NCBI GenBank assembly: GCA_937914785.1
Contig: CALGIV010000259.1
Coordinates: 1 to 21,494, forward strand
Length of the DNA stretch: 21,494 nucleotides
Source of the DNA: an uncultured Eubacteriaceae bacterium
Lineage (GTDB): Bacteria; Bacillota; Clostridia; Eubacteriales; UBA1433
Direction of reading: 5' to 3'
Part shown: piece after piece, positions 1 to 6,052 of the stretch
How the letters are laid out: every line of letters begins with the position of its first letter
Numbering within the stretch: position 1 is the stretch's first letter
The notes under the pieces: generated by a model
The model's database searches: none
The model's input: only the letters and a program-made list of their open reading frames with translations
Told to the model about the DNA's origin: nothing
Position numbers and translations under genes: made by a program

Positions 1-18
1 CGATATGGCAAAAAACAA

Positions 19-43
19 AAAACGCATTTCAAAAATGCGTTTT
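19..43. terminator. Rho-independent terminator hairpin
   Basis: A perfect inverted repeat with 11-bp arms (AAAACGCATTT at 19-29 and its complement at 33-43) and a 3-base loop. It has A/T runs on both sides and could act in either direction. It could end transcription arriving from beyond the left edge, or a transcript from the possible small minus-strand ORF at 88-228. Confidence 0.7.
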
Positions 44-87
44 AATAACACTCTGTAATAATTCTACACCATAACAGGCCTCTTTTC

Positions 88-228
88 TCACCGTAACGAT
101 CTCAGGCAGGCTTTCATCACCTCTGCCAACTGCGCTTCCCGCATCCTCAAACGATTGTCGATACATTCCTTTTCCTCTTCTCCATTTTCTCCAAATACTT
201 GCCGATATATTGTAAACGATATTATCAC
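88..228 (-). CDS. Possible small hypothetical protein (46 aa, uncertain)
   Basis: A short minus-strand frame starting at a GTG at 226-228 and ending with TGA at 88-90. The product has a short hydrophobic start (VIISFTIY) and a charged, helix-prone remainder rich in Glu and Arg. The frame stays open upstream for about 14 more codons but has no ATG there. An ATG at 269-271 with a GGAG upstream lies in another frame and stops after 8 codons, with runs of seven A and seven T between them, so a frameshifted longer gene (small membrane protein with a charged tail) is possible. I recognise no family. It may be only a remnant or a chance frame. Confidence 0.25.
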   Translation of the reverse strand: MIISFTIYRQVFGENGEEEKECIDNRLRMREAQLAEVMKACLRSLR

Positions 229-328
229 ATAAAATATTACTGTTTCAACAAAAAAACGTTTTTTTATGCATAATTTTTATTTATTCTCCGTTATTTTCAA
301 TAAAAATTCATTCTTAATGCTTTTTTAA

Positions 329-363
329 CAAAAGAACCGACGCCAATGCCATCGGTTCTTTTG
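329..363 (-). terminator. Terminator of the decayed cotJC copy
   Basis: Perfect 12-bp arms (CAAAAGAACCGA at 329-340 and its complement at 352-363) around an 11-base loop. Read on the minus strand the stem runs into a T-rich tail. The core GAACCGA/TCGGTTC matches the terminator behind the intact cotJC at 963-987, so this one appears to have been duplicated together with the gene. Confidence 0.8.
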
Positions 364-480
364 TTGGTTTTTATTCCGCTATATCAATGCAGGGTGGGTT
401 CCATCTATCAACGTAATAAGCGTCAAAGCTTTGATGAGCTCGCCTTTCATCGCACTTGATTGAACAGTGTCGTTGCCATT
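364..480 (-). pseudogene. Decayed C-terminal remnant of a second cotJC
   Basis: Read on the minus strand, this stretch resembles the middle and the extreme end of the intact cotJC at 1000-1620. Shared pieces include CTGTTCAATCA (residues L-F-N-Q), a block around GCTTATTACGT (A-Y-Y-V) and the terminal AGCGGAATAAAAAC with the stop codon. Several small deletions and in-frame stops break the frame, and the region between the A-Y-Y-V block and the stop is largely deleted. It is followed by a near copy of the cotJC terminator. This is best read as an old tandem duplication of cotJC that has decayed. The identity is patchy and the upstream limit, somewhere near 480, is not sharp. Confidence 0.7.
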
Positions 481-555
481 GCCGTACCCCTGCGTCATCT
501 GCGTCATCCGCATTCATTCAATGCACAGTTCCTGTAAAGCGAATGAGTTCAGCCG

Positions 556-810
556 TTATTCAGATGGATTTTCAGCTTTTTCAACAATTTCATTTTTGTG
601 TACCTCATATATTTTACTCAACGCTAAAATCAGAGAAATCATATTCAATGTCACGATAATTGCTACTGTATAATCTGCGATCAACAACAGCTCCCAAATG
701 GAGGTTTGTGAAATAAACGAGATTGCCAGGAATGTTTGCAGGAAGCGAAGCAAGTACGCAATCGGCCCTGCCAATACACTTAAAAGAATACTGCTTTTAA
801 AATTTTTCAT
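556..810 (-). CDS. Small two-helix membrane protein, unknown function (84 aa)
   Basis: Start chosen at the ATG at 808-810 because AGGAGG lies 6 bases upstream; an ATG six codons earlier has no ribosome site. The protein has two long hydrophobic segments at about residues 8-33 and 41-65, followed by a charged tail (KIYEVHKNEIVEKAENPSE). I recognise no family. It sits between the intact cotJC and the decayed cotJC copy and has its own promoter (902-930), so it is probably an independent unit placed inside or beside the duplication. A role linked to the spore coat is only a guess from position. Confidence 0.75.
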   Translation of the reverse strand: MKNFKSSILLSVLAGPIAYLLRFLQTFLAISFISQTSIWELLLIADYTVAIIVTLNMISLILALSKIYEVHKNEIVEKAENPSE

Positions 811-901
811 ATGATACCTCCTGCTCATCTATAGCTCAAAATAAATTAAAATACTCTTTCGCCTGATGTTATACTATTATAACCATATTGTAATCATTTA
901 C

Positions 902-930
902 ATTATAGCATACTAAAACGCCACTCACAA
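902..930 (-). promoter_or_regulatory. Sigma-A-type promoter of the small membrane protein gene
   Basis: On the minus strand, -35 TTGTGA (925-930), a 17-bp spacer and -10 TATAAT (902-907). The -10 is preceded by TGC, giving an extended -10. A second TATAAT lies downstream at 876-881 without a good -35. The expected leader is about 85 bases. Confidence 0.55.
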
Positions 931-956
931 TACAAACTTGATTCTTCGCTGAAATT

Positions 957-988
957 AAAAAAGAACCGACGCTAATATCGTCGGTTCC
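957..988 (-). terminator. Terminator of the cotJABC operon
   Basis: On the minus strand, GAACCGACG (979-987) pairs with CGTCGGTTC (963-971) across a 7-base loop and is followed by six T (957-962). It lies 12 bases behind the cotJC stop. Confidence 0.9.
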
Positions 989-999
989 ATTTTTGTTTT

Positions 1000-1620
1000 T
1001 TATTCCGCTGCGTCAGCTGCTTCTTCAAGCTCATAGTAACGGATACGTCCTTTTTTATCCCGTTTTCCATATCTTTCCTGAATCACGCGTATCACTTCGC
1101 CGAAACGCTGAAAGTGTACGATCTCACGTTCCCGCAGATACCGCAGTGTTTCTTTCAAAACCGGGTCATCTGTCATTTTAACCAGGTTTTCATACGTCGC
1201 CTTAGCCCGTTGCTCGCTGGCCATATCCTGATACAAATCCACTTCCGGATTGCCGGTTGCAACCACATACTTTGCATCCCATGGCACGGAAGCTGTATCG
1301 ACGTAAAACGGATTACATCCATGCTCGACGTAATAAGCATCAAAGCCGTTTTCGATGAGTTCGTCTTTCGTTGCGCCGCAGATCAACTGATTGAACAGCG
1401 TCGCGACCATCTCCATATGAGCCATTTCTTCTGTGCCCACATCCGTCAATATCGCTCTTCCTTCATCATACGGCATCGAATAGCGCTGGTTCAAATATTG
1501 CATAGACGCACTGCTTTCCCCATTCGGACCGCCGTATTGCGTTAGAATATTACGCGCCATCCGCACATCTTTATACCCTGCTTTCGCAGGATACTGTAAC
1601 ATTTTTTGATAAACCCACAT
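1000..1620 (-). CDS. cotJC: Spore coat protein CotJC, manganese catalase family
   Basis: A 206-residue protein of the manganese catalase family. The probable di-manganese ligands are present in the family's order and spacing: Glu35 in GGPNGE, Glu65 and His68 in EEMAHME, Glu136 in ASEQRAK and His169 in REIVHF. Family knowledge: CotJC is made in the mother cell and assembled into the spore coat with CotJA, and homologues can have catalase activity. Start: ATG at 1618-1620 with GAGAGGTG just upstream. It is the last gene of cotJA-cotJB-cotJC, 3 bases after cotJB, and ends in a strong hairpin. A decayed partial copy lies about 500 bases downstream. Confidence 0.95.
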   Translation of the reverse strand: MWVYQKMLQYPAKAGYKDVRMARNILTQYGGPNGESSASMQYLNQRYSMPYDEGRAILTDVGTEEMAHMEMVATLFNQLICGATKDELIENGFDAYYVEHGCNPFYVDTASVPWDAKYVVATGNPEVDLYQDMASEQRAKATYENLVKMTDDPVLKETLRYLREREIVHFQRFGEVIRVIQERYGKRDKKGRIRYYELEEAADAAE

Positions 1621-1623
1621 ACG

Positions 1624-2109
1624 TTAACACCTCTCTCCCGCGCATTTTACCCAAGGCCAACCACCGTCAATGTATGTCCATCTGCACTCACTTGCACCGT
1701 AATTTGTCAGCGGTGTATTGAATTTTGCTTCGTAAGCAGCAATCATTTCTTTCAGCATAGAAGAATAATAATTATGCTTATTCAATATACATACATCGTC
1801 CGGATTGACATCCAGATACAGAGCCGTCTCGAGCGCCATAAACTGGCATTCTGCAATGCGCTGCATCATTTTTTCCTGTTCCGTACAATCCGGTTTGCAG
1901 GGAATCTCAGGCTTTGGTTTTATCGGCTTCCATGGAATTTCCGGTTTCCACGGAATTTCCGGCTTTAAGTTTTTATCAGGTTTCTTTTCGGGCTGTCTTA
2001 CAGGGCGCTCCGGCACCTTAATCGGAATCTCCGGTTTTCTTACGAATTCCCGCTCAGGCATTAATTCCCGCATAACATTATAATCAGTCGTATCTTCTAT
2101 AAAGGACAT
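1624..2109 (-). CDS. cotJB: Spore coat protein CotJB with Pro/Lys-rich N-terminal extension
   Basis: A 161-residue protein. The C-terminal half, about residues 79-155, is the CotJB domain (MQRIAECQFMALETALYLD and WTYIDGGWPWV). Known CotJB proteins are about 85-90 residues, so this one carries about 75 extra N-terminal residues. The extension is rich in Pro, Lys and Glu and repeats KPEIP four times (residues 25, 49, 55 and 66), with KPEIPW in tandem. Cysteines at 71, 75, 107, 142, 156 and 161 could allow cross-linking. The ATG at 2107-2109 has AAAGGGGGCCAGG upstream and overlaps the end of cotJA by 13 bases, which suggests coupled translation. Its role in the CotJ coat complex is inferred from the family. 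Confidence 0.9.
   Translation of the reverse strand: MSFIEDTTDYNVMRELMPEREFVRKPEIPIKVPERPVRQPEKKPDKNLKPEIPWKPEIPWKPIKPKPEIPCKPDCTEQEKMMQRIAECQFMALETALYLDVNPDDVCILNKHNYYSSMLKEMIAAYEAKFNTPLTNYGASECRWTYIDGGWPWVKCAGERC
1928..1963. repeat. Two tandem 18-bp units inside cotJB
   Basis: Two adjacent 18-bp units (1928-1945 and 1946-1963) differ at only two positions (ATGG against ACGG, and the final base). They encode the tandem KPEIPW segments of the CotJB extension. Nearby sequence codes for more distant KPEIP copies. This looks like growth of a coding repeat by slippage. Confidence 0.85.
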
Positions 2110-2354
2110 AATACCTGGCCCCCTTTCACATTGCTGCTGTAGGGTGAATACAGCACCGGAAAGGCCGTGCCTTTCTGAAGTGCCTCTTTTTCACTGTACA
2201 TCCTCGTATCATACTGAAAAGGCACATAAGCATCCCCATGCCTGGCATACTCCGGCATAAATGCAATATCCGGTTTATACACGCACTCTGTCGGCGGACA
2301 AGGCGGACAGGGCGGGCATGACGGACAAGGATACTTCCCATCATCTTTATACAT
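2097..2354 (-). CDS. cotJA: Spore coat protein CotJA with Cys-Pro-rich N-terminus
   Basis: An 85-residue protein with the CotJA-type segment at about residues 28-75, including EKEALQKGTAFPVLYSPY. The first 25 residues are a run of Cys and Pro (CPSCPPCPPCPP), with Cys at 10, 13, 16, 19, 24 and 83. I chose the ATG at 2352-2354. A TTG three codons earlier sits too close to the AAGGAAGGG ribosome site. First gene of the cotJ operon; family knowledge says it is needed with CotJC for coat assembly. The Cys-Pro stretch could serve metal binding or disulphide cross-linking, which is inference. Confidence 0.88.
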   Translation of the reverse strand: MYKDDGKYPCPSCPPCPPCPPTECVYKPDIAFMPEYARHGDAYVPFQYDTRMYSEKEALQKGTAFPVLYSPYSSNVKGGQVLCPL

Positions 2355-2377
2355 AGTTATCAAATCCCTTCCTTAAA

Positions 2378-2437
2378 ACCTATTTGGATCAGTGTAACAA
2401 ATTTGCATCAACGATCAAGTAAGATATTCAAATAGGT
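2378..2437. repeat. 9-bp inverted repeat bracketing the cotJ promoter region
   Basis: ACCTATTTG at 2378-2386 and its exact complement CAAATAGGT at 2429-2437, 42 bases apart. The candidate -35 and -10 elements of cotJ lie between the arms. It might be a regulator site with two half-sites or an RNA structure, or chance. Confidence 0.4.
2391..2418 (-). promoter_or_regulatory. Possible promoter of cotJABC
   Basis: On the minus strand, TTGATC (2413-2418), a 16-bp spacer and TACACT (2391-2396), about 35 bases before the cotJA start. This is a sigma-A-like reading. cotJ operons are normally driven by a mother-cell sporulation sigma factor, and I could not find a convincing SigE or SigK match, so the true promoter may differ. 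Confidence 0.35.
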
Positions 2438-2579
2438 CTCGCTTTATCATATTCGCAATTTCTTGTCCCAGTGAAGGGCTTTCGCTGTAAAAAGAATTTT
2501 AAAGAACAAAGCTATAATTTTGGTGGGGAATTAATATACTGTATTATGCAAAAATAAGACTTTTTCGCCATAAATTACC

Positions 2580-2607
2580 TTGCACTTTGGCAAATATATG
2601 TTATTAT
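2580..2607 (+). promoter_or_regulatory. Candidate promoter of the spoVB-mazG-HU operon
   Basis: TTGCAC (2580-2585), a 16-bp spacer and TATTAT (2602-2607), within an AT-rich stretch that also offers TTATAT and TATATA as -10 options. It lies about 30 bases before the chosen start at 2640. Confidence 0.45.
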
Positions 2608-2639
2608 ATAAAATTGATGAAGAACAGAACGGAGGCATA

Positions 2640-4226
2640 ATGAGCACACAAAAGAAAAAATCCTCCTTTTTAAAGGGCGCTGCGATCCTTGCAGTCGGCA
2701 GCATTTTTGCTCGTTTTCTGGGAATCTTCTTTAAAGTGCCGTTAATTCGGCTCTTTGATGACTATACAATTGGACTTTATGGATATCCTTATCCTATATA
2801 TTCTTTTTTAACCTCACTTTCCGTCATCGGCCTGCCATTGGCAGTCTCAAAAATGACGAGTGAGCGCGTTAGTATGGGCGATTATGCCTCTGCTGAAAAG
2901 ATTTTTAAAGTATCCCGCAGTGCACTGACCATATTAGGCGCTTTTGGCACCTTTTTAATGATCGTGCTGGCGAATCCGATGATCAAACTATTCGGCTGGG
3001 AAGCAGAGACGTATTATTCTATTCTGGGTCTTTCGCTTACCCCGCTTTTCGTCTCGTTTATGGCGGCTTACCGCGGCTACTTCCAGGGCCTTCAAATGAT
3101 GACACCGACCTCGCTTTCACAGATTGTGGAGTCTGTCATCCGCGTCGTCGTCGGGCTTTCTTTAGCCTATATGCTCTATCCGGCCGTTGGCGCTGCCGAC
3201 AGGATTGCCCAGGGCAAAGCCGCAGGCGGTGCAAGCTTCGGTGCTGCGGCAGGCGCTTTTGCAGGCAGCCTGTTGATGGTTGTTTTATACGCCTGGTATC
3301 GCAAAAACCGCAAAGTGCCGACGCGCACGGCACAAACTCAGCGCACGCTGAGTTCAAAGGCTATTATCCGAACCTTGATACGCATCGCAATTCCCGCATC
3401 ACTGTCGTCCATCGTCGTATCACTGATGAATATGATCAACTCCGTGACCGTTTCGACCTGCCTGCAACGTGCCGGTTATACCTCTGAACAGGCAACCGAA
3501 ATGTGGGGGCTGCTGTCCGGCGGAACGCAAACGCTGGTAAACGTTCCGCTATTGCTGGGCGTAGCGATATCTGCCGCACTGGTGCCGGCGATCAGCGCCG
3601 CCGTAGCGCGAAAAGATGCGCGCGACATCAGGGAAAAGACGGCGGAAGCCGTACGGGCTTCTATGATTGTATCCATCCCCTGCGCTGTCGGACTGTCAAT
3701 CCTGGCCGCCCCTATCCTGACACTGCTGTTTAATGATTCTGCCGGCTACACGCTGTTACAGACTTTGGCTTTCAGTTGTATCACAACGATTTTACTGACA
3801 TCCTGTCAAGCTGTCTTACAGGGGCTTGGAAAAATGACCTTACCGGTAATCAACCTGGGGATCGGGGCAGTTGTCAAGATCGTCTTAAATCTTATACTGA
3901 TTCCCACAAAGACATTTAACATCCAGGGCGCAGTTATCGCAACACTGATTGCGGACGTCGTAATCGTCGTTTTAAATTACCGCGCGATAAAAAAATATAC
4001 AAAATTTAAGACAAATATTGTAAATATGTATATAAAACCGATTCTATGCAGTATAATAATGGGAGCTGCAGCATTGTTTTCCTATGTTTTCCTCGTAGAC
4101 CTGCTGGGCAACAGCATTGCCACTATCGCGGCAATCGCCATAGGCGGCATTCTCTACCTGATCACGATGATCATCTGCGGCGGCATCGAAAAATCAGAAG
4201 TGCGCGCAGTACTGAAACGGAAGTAG
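2640..4226 (+). CDS. SpoVB/YabM-type polysaccharide flippase (MOP superfamily)
   Basis: A 528-residue integral membrane protein with about 14 hydrophobic segments and the family's N-terminal pattern (FLKGAAILAVGSIFARFLGIFFKVPL read as a whole, then GLYGYPYPIYSFL). It belongs to the oligosaccharide flippase group that includes SpoVB, YabM/YkvU and MurJ-like lipid II flippases. The likely role is moving a lipid-linked precursor across the membrane during spore cortex or envelope synthesis. Start at ATG 2640-2642 because CGGAGG lies 4-5 bases upstream; an ATG 20 codons earlier lacks a ribosome site. Next to mazG, as yabM is next to yabN in Bacillus. Whether it is the sporulation-essential SpoVB or the YabM-type paralogue cannot be told from the sequence. 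Confidence 0.88.
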   Translation: MSTQKKKSSFLKGAAILAVGSIFARFLGIFFKVPLIRLFDDYTIGLYGYPYPIYSFLTSLSVIGLPLAVSKMTSERVSMGDYASAEKIFKVSRSALTILGAFGTFLMIVLANPMIKLFGWEAETYYSILGLSLTPLFVSFMAAYRGYFQGLQMMTPTSLSQIVESVIRVVVGLSLAYMLYPAVGAADRIAQGKAAGGASFGAAAGAFAGSLLMVVLYAWYRKNRKVPTRTAQTQRTLSSKAIIRTLIRIAIPASLSSIVVSLMNMINSVTVSTCLQRAGYTSEQATEMWGLLSGGTQTLVNVPLLLGVAISAALVPAISAAVARKDARDIREKTAEAVRASMIVSIPCAVGLSILAAPILTLLFNDSAGYTLLQTLAFSCITTILLTSCQAVLQGLGKMTLPVINLGIGAVVKIVLNLILIPTKTFNIQGAVIATLIADVVIVVLNYRAIKKYTKFKTNIVNMYIKPILCSIIMGAAALFSYVFLVDLLGNSIATIAAIAIGGILYLITMIICGGIEKSEVRAVLKRK

Positions 4227-4231
4227 AGACG

Positions 4232-5701
4232 ATGGGCAGATTAACGATTGCCGGTATGGGGACGGCGTCTTCCGACCATATGACAAAGAAAGCCATCGAT
4301 TGCATTCGACAGGCAGACGAAGTCTATTTGCGCACGATCATTCACCGCAGTGCCGAGGACATCAAACAGCAGCGAGAAGATTTACAAAGCTTTGATGCTC
4401 TATATGAATCATCCGCTAACTTCGATATGGTATATGAAGCTATCGCAGATGAGCTCATAGACAAAGCAAAGGCGGACAGGCATATCTTATATCTCGTGCC
4501 GGGAAGCCCTTCCTTTGCGGAAGCTTCCGTTAAGCAAATCCTTGCCCGGGCTGCCGGCAGCGATATCGATATCGAAGTCTTGCCGTCTGTCAGTTTTGTC
4601 GATGCGATCTTGTCCTCAATGACCTATGACGGCGCAGACGGCTTTAAACTGATTGATGCGTTAAAATTAAAAGTTGAAGATTTAGACAAAAATTGCGTTA
4701 TTTTGCTATGTCAGATATATGATAATTTGATCGCGGCGGAAGTAAAACTTATCCTTATGGAATACTACGCTGCCGACAAACCGATTTACGTCATTCAACA
4801 TGCAGGCGAACAAGACGCTGTGATCCTGTCGACTGCTTTATATAAAATGGACCGCAAAATTCAATATGACCATATGACCAGCATTTTTATTCCCGCAGAC
4901 ACCGCTTACGACAACACACGAGACTTTCAAACTCTGCTGGAGATTATGGACAAGCTGCGCGCTGAGGACGGCTGCGACTGGGACAAGGCCCAAACGCATG
5001 ATAGCCTGAAGCGTTACCTGATTGAAGAGAGCTACGAAGTCCTTGATGCTATTGAAGCGAAAGACAGCACGCAGGTGTGCGAAGAACTCGGTGACGTGCT
5101 GCTGCAAATCGTCTTTCACGCACAAATTGCTGCGGAAGATGAACAATTTGACATACGCGACGTCATTCAGGCCATCAACACGAAGATGCTGAACCGTCAT
5201 CCGCATGTTTTTAAAAACCGACAGATGTTGCCCAGCGATGACGTTCAAATAGAATGGGAACAAATCAAACGTAAAGAAAAGGGCTATCAAGGCTTATCAA
5301 AAAGTTTGCACGACGTTCCAAAACACTTGCCCGCTCTGCTGCGGGCAGACAGAGTACAGGACAAAGCAAAAAAATTTGCGTTTGATTTTGAGAATATTAG
5401 CCAAATTTGTGGTAAAATAGAAGAAGAATTAAAAGAGTTTACCGATGCGTTAGCGCAAAACGATCATAAACAAGCGGCAGACGAACTTGGGGATCTGTTG
5501 TTCTCGATAGTGAATATGTCACGGTTTCTTGGAATCAATAGCGAAGACGCATTGAATAAATCCACCCAAAAGTTTATCGGCAGAATTACTAAGATGGAAG
5601 ATATGGCTTTTAAAGAAGGAAGCAGTTTATCCGAAATGAATTTGAATATGCTGAACGACTATTGGGAAAAAGTAAAAAATAAGGAGAATACAAAAGAATG
5701 A
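4232..5701 (+). CDS. mazG: YabN-type fusion: methylase-like domain plus MazG NTP pyrophosphohydrolase
   Basis: A 489-residue three-part protein. Residues 1-225 are a tetrapyrrole-methylase-like (SAM-binding fold) domain with GMGTAS at 8-13 and the PGSP loop at 90-93. Residues about 231-335 are a first MazG domain with EESYEVLDAI (265-274) and EELGDVLLQIVFHAQ (284-298), the acidic residues that hold Mg2+. Residues about 385-460 are a second MazG repeat with IEEELKEF and ADELGDLL. MazG removes pyrophosphate from nucleoside triphosphates, probably cleaning the pool of abnormal NTPs. The methylase-like domain has no established substrate. Start at ATG 4232, 5 bases after the flippase stop; a longer frame upstream lies inside the flippase gene. 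It overlaps HU by 4 bases. Confidence 0.92.
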   Translation: MGRLTIAGMGTASSDHMTKKAIDCIRQADEVYLRTIIHRSAEDIKQQREDLQSFDALYESSANFDMVYEAIADELIDKAKADRHILYLVPGSPSFAEASVKQILARAAGSDIDIEVLPSVSFVDAILSSMTYDGADGFKLIDALKLKVEDLDKNCVILLCQIYDNLIAAEVKLILMEYYAADKPIYVIQHAGEQDAVILSTALYKMDRKIQYDHMTSIFIPADTAYDNTRDFQTLLEIMDKLRAEDGCDWDKAQTHDSLKRYLIEESYEVLDAIEAKDSTQVCEELGDVLLQIVFHAQIAAEDEQFDIRDVIQAINTKMLNRHPHVFKNRQMLPSDDVQIEWEQIKRKEKGYQGLSKSLHDVPKHLPALLRADRVQDKAKKFAFDFENISQICGKIEEELKEFTDALAQNDHKQAADELGDLLFSIVNMSRFLGINSEDALNKSTQKFIGRITKMEDMAFKEGSSLSEMNLNMLNDYWEKVKNKENTKE

Positions 5702-5970
5702 AGAAAAAAGAACTAATCAGTGCCATTGCGGAAGACGCGGGTGTAAAAAAGGTTGAAGCAGAAAAAATGCTGGATGCTTTAGTAAATGTAGTCGCATCAG
5801 AGTTAGGCAAAGGAGAAAAGCTCACCATTCCTTCATTGGGAACATTCCAAATAAAAGAAAGAAAAGAAAAAGAAGGCCGCAATCCGCAAACCGGCGAAAA
5901 GATGATCATTCCGGCTGGCAAATCTCCTTCTTTCAAAGTAGCAAAATACTTAAAAGATGCAGTGAAATAA
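5698..5970 (+). CDS. hup: HU family DNA-binding protein
   Basis: A 90-residue HU protein with the standard order: N-terminal helices (MKKKELISAIAEDAGV), the GTF motif (IPSLGTFQIKERKEKEGRNP), and the GRNPQTGE arm with IPAGKSPSFK after it. HU binds and bends DNA and compacts the nucleoid. The ATG overlaps the mazG stop in ATGA, and an AAGGAG lies 11 bases upstream within mazG, so translation is probably coupled. In many Bacillota the next gene is an S4-domain RNA-binding protein; here the operon ends at a terminator. Confidence 0.95.
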   Translation: MKKKELISAIAEDAGVKKVEAEKMLDALVNVVASELGKGEKLTIPSLGTFQIKERKEKEGRNPQTGEKMIIPAGKSPSFKVAKYLKDAVK

Positions 5971-5985
5971 TTCGATAAAACAAAT

Positions 5986-6013
5986 AAACCCTGATGTAAT
6001 ATCAGGGTTTTAT
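5986..6013. terminator. Bidirectional terminator between HU and the LuxR pair
   Basis: AAACCCTGAT (5986-5995) pairs with ATCAGGGTTT (6001-6010) across a 5-base loop. T-rich tails follow in both directions (TTTTATATTG on plus, ATTTGTTTT on minus). It serves the two convergent operons. Confidence 0.85.
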
Positions 6014-6052
6014 ATTGTCTTTTGTTTCTCGACATACTGCAAACACATATTC

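Noticed and set aside
456..673. Two plus-strand frames of about 67 residues
   Set aside because: They run opposite to the decayed cotJC and the membrane gene, have no ribosome site and show low-complexity composition.
1000..1620. Calling the gene a stand-alone manganese catalase
   Set aside because: The cotJA and cotJB partners upstream and the short C-terminus fit CotJC; catalase activity is possible but the coat role is the better name.
4046..4231. Longer N-terminus for the MazG fusion
   Set aside because: The frame is open there but lies inside the flippase gene; the family starts at the GRLTIAGMG segment coded from 4232.
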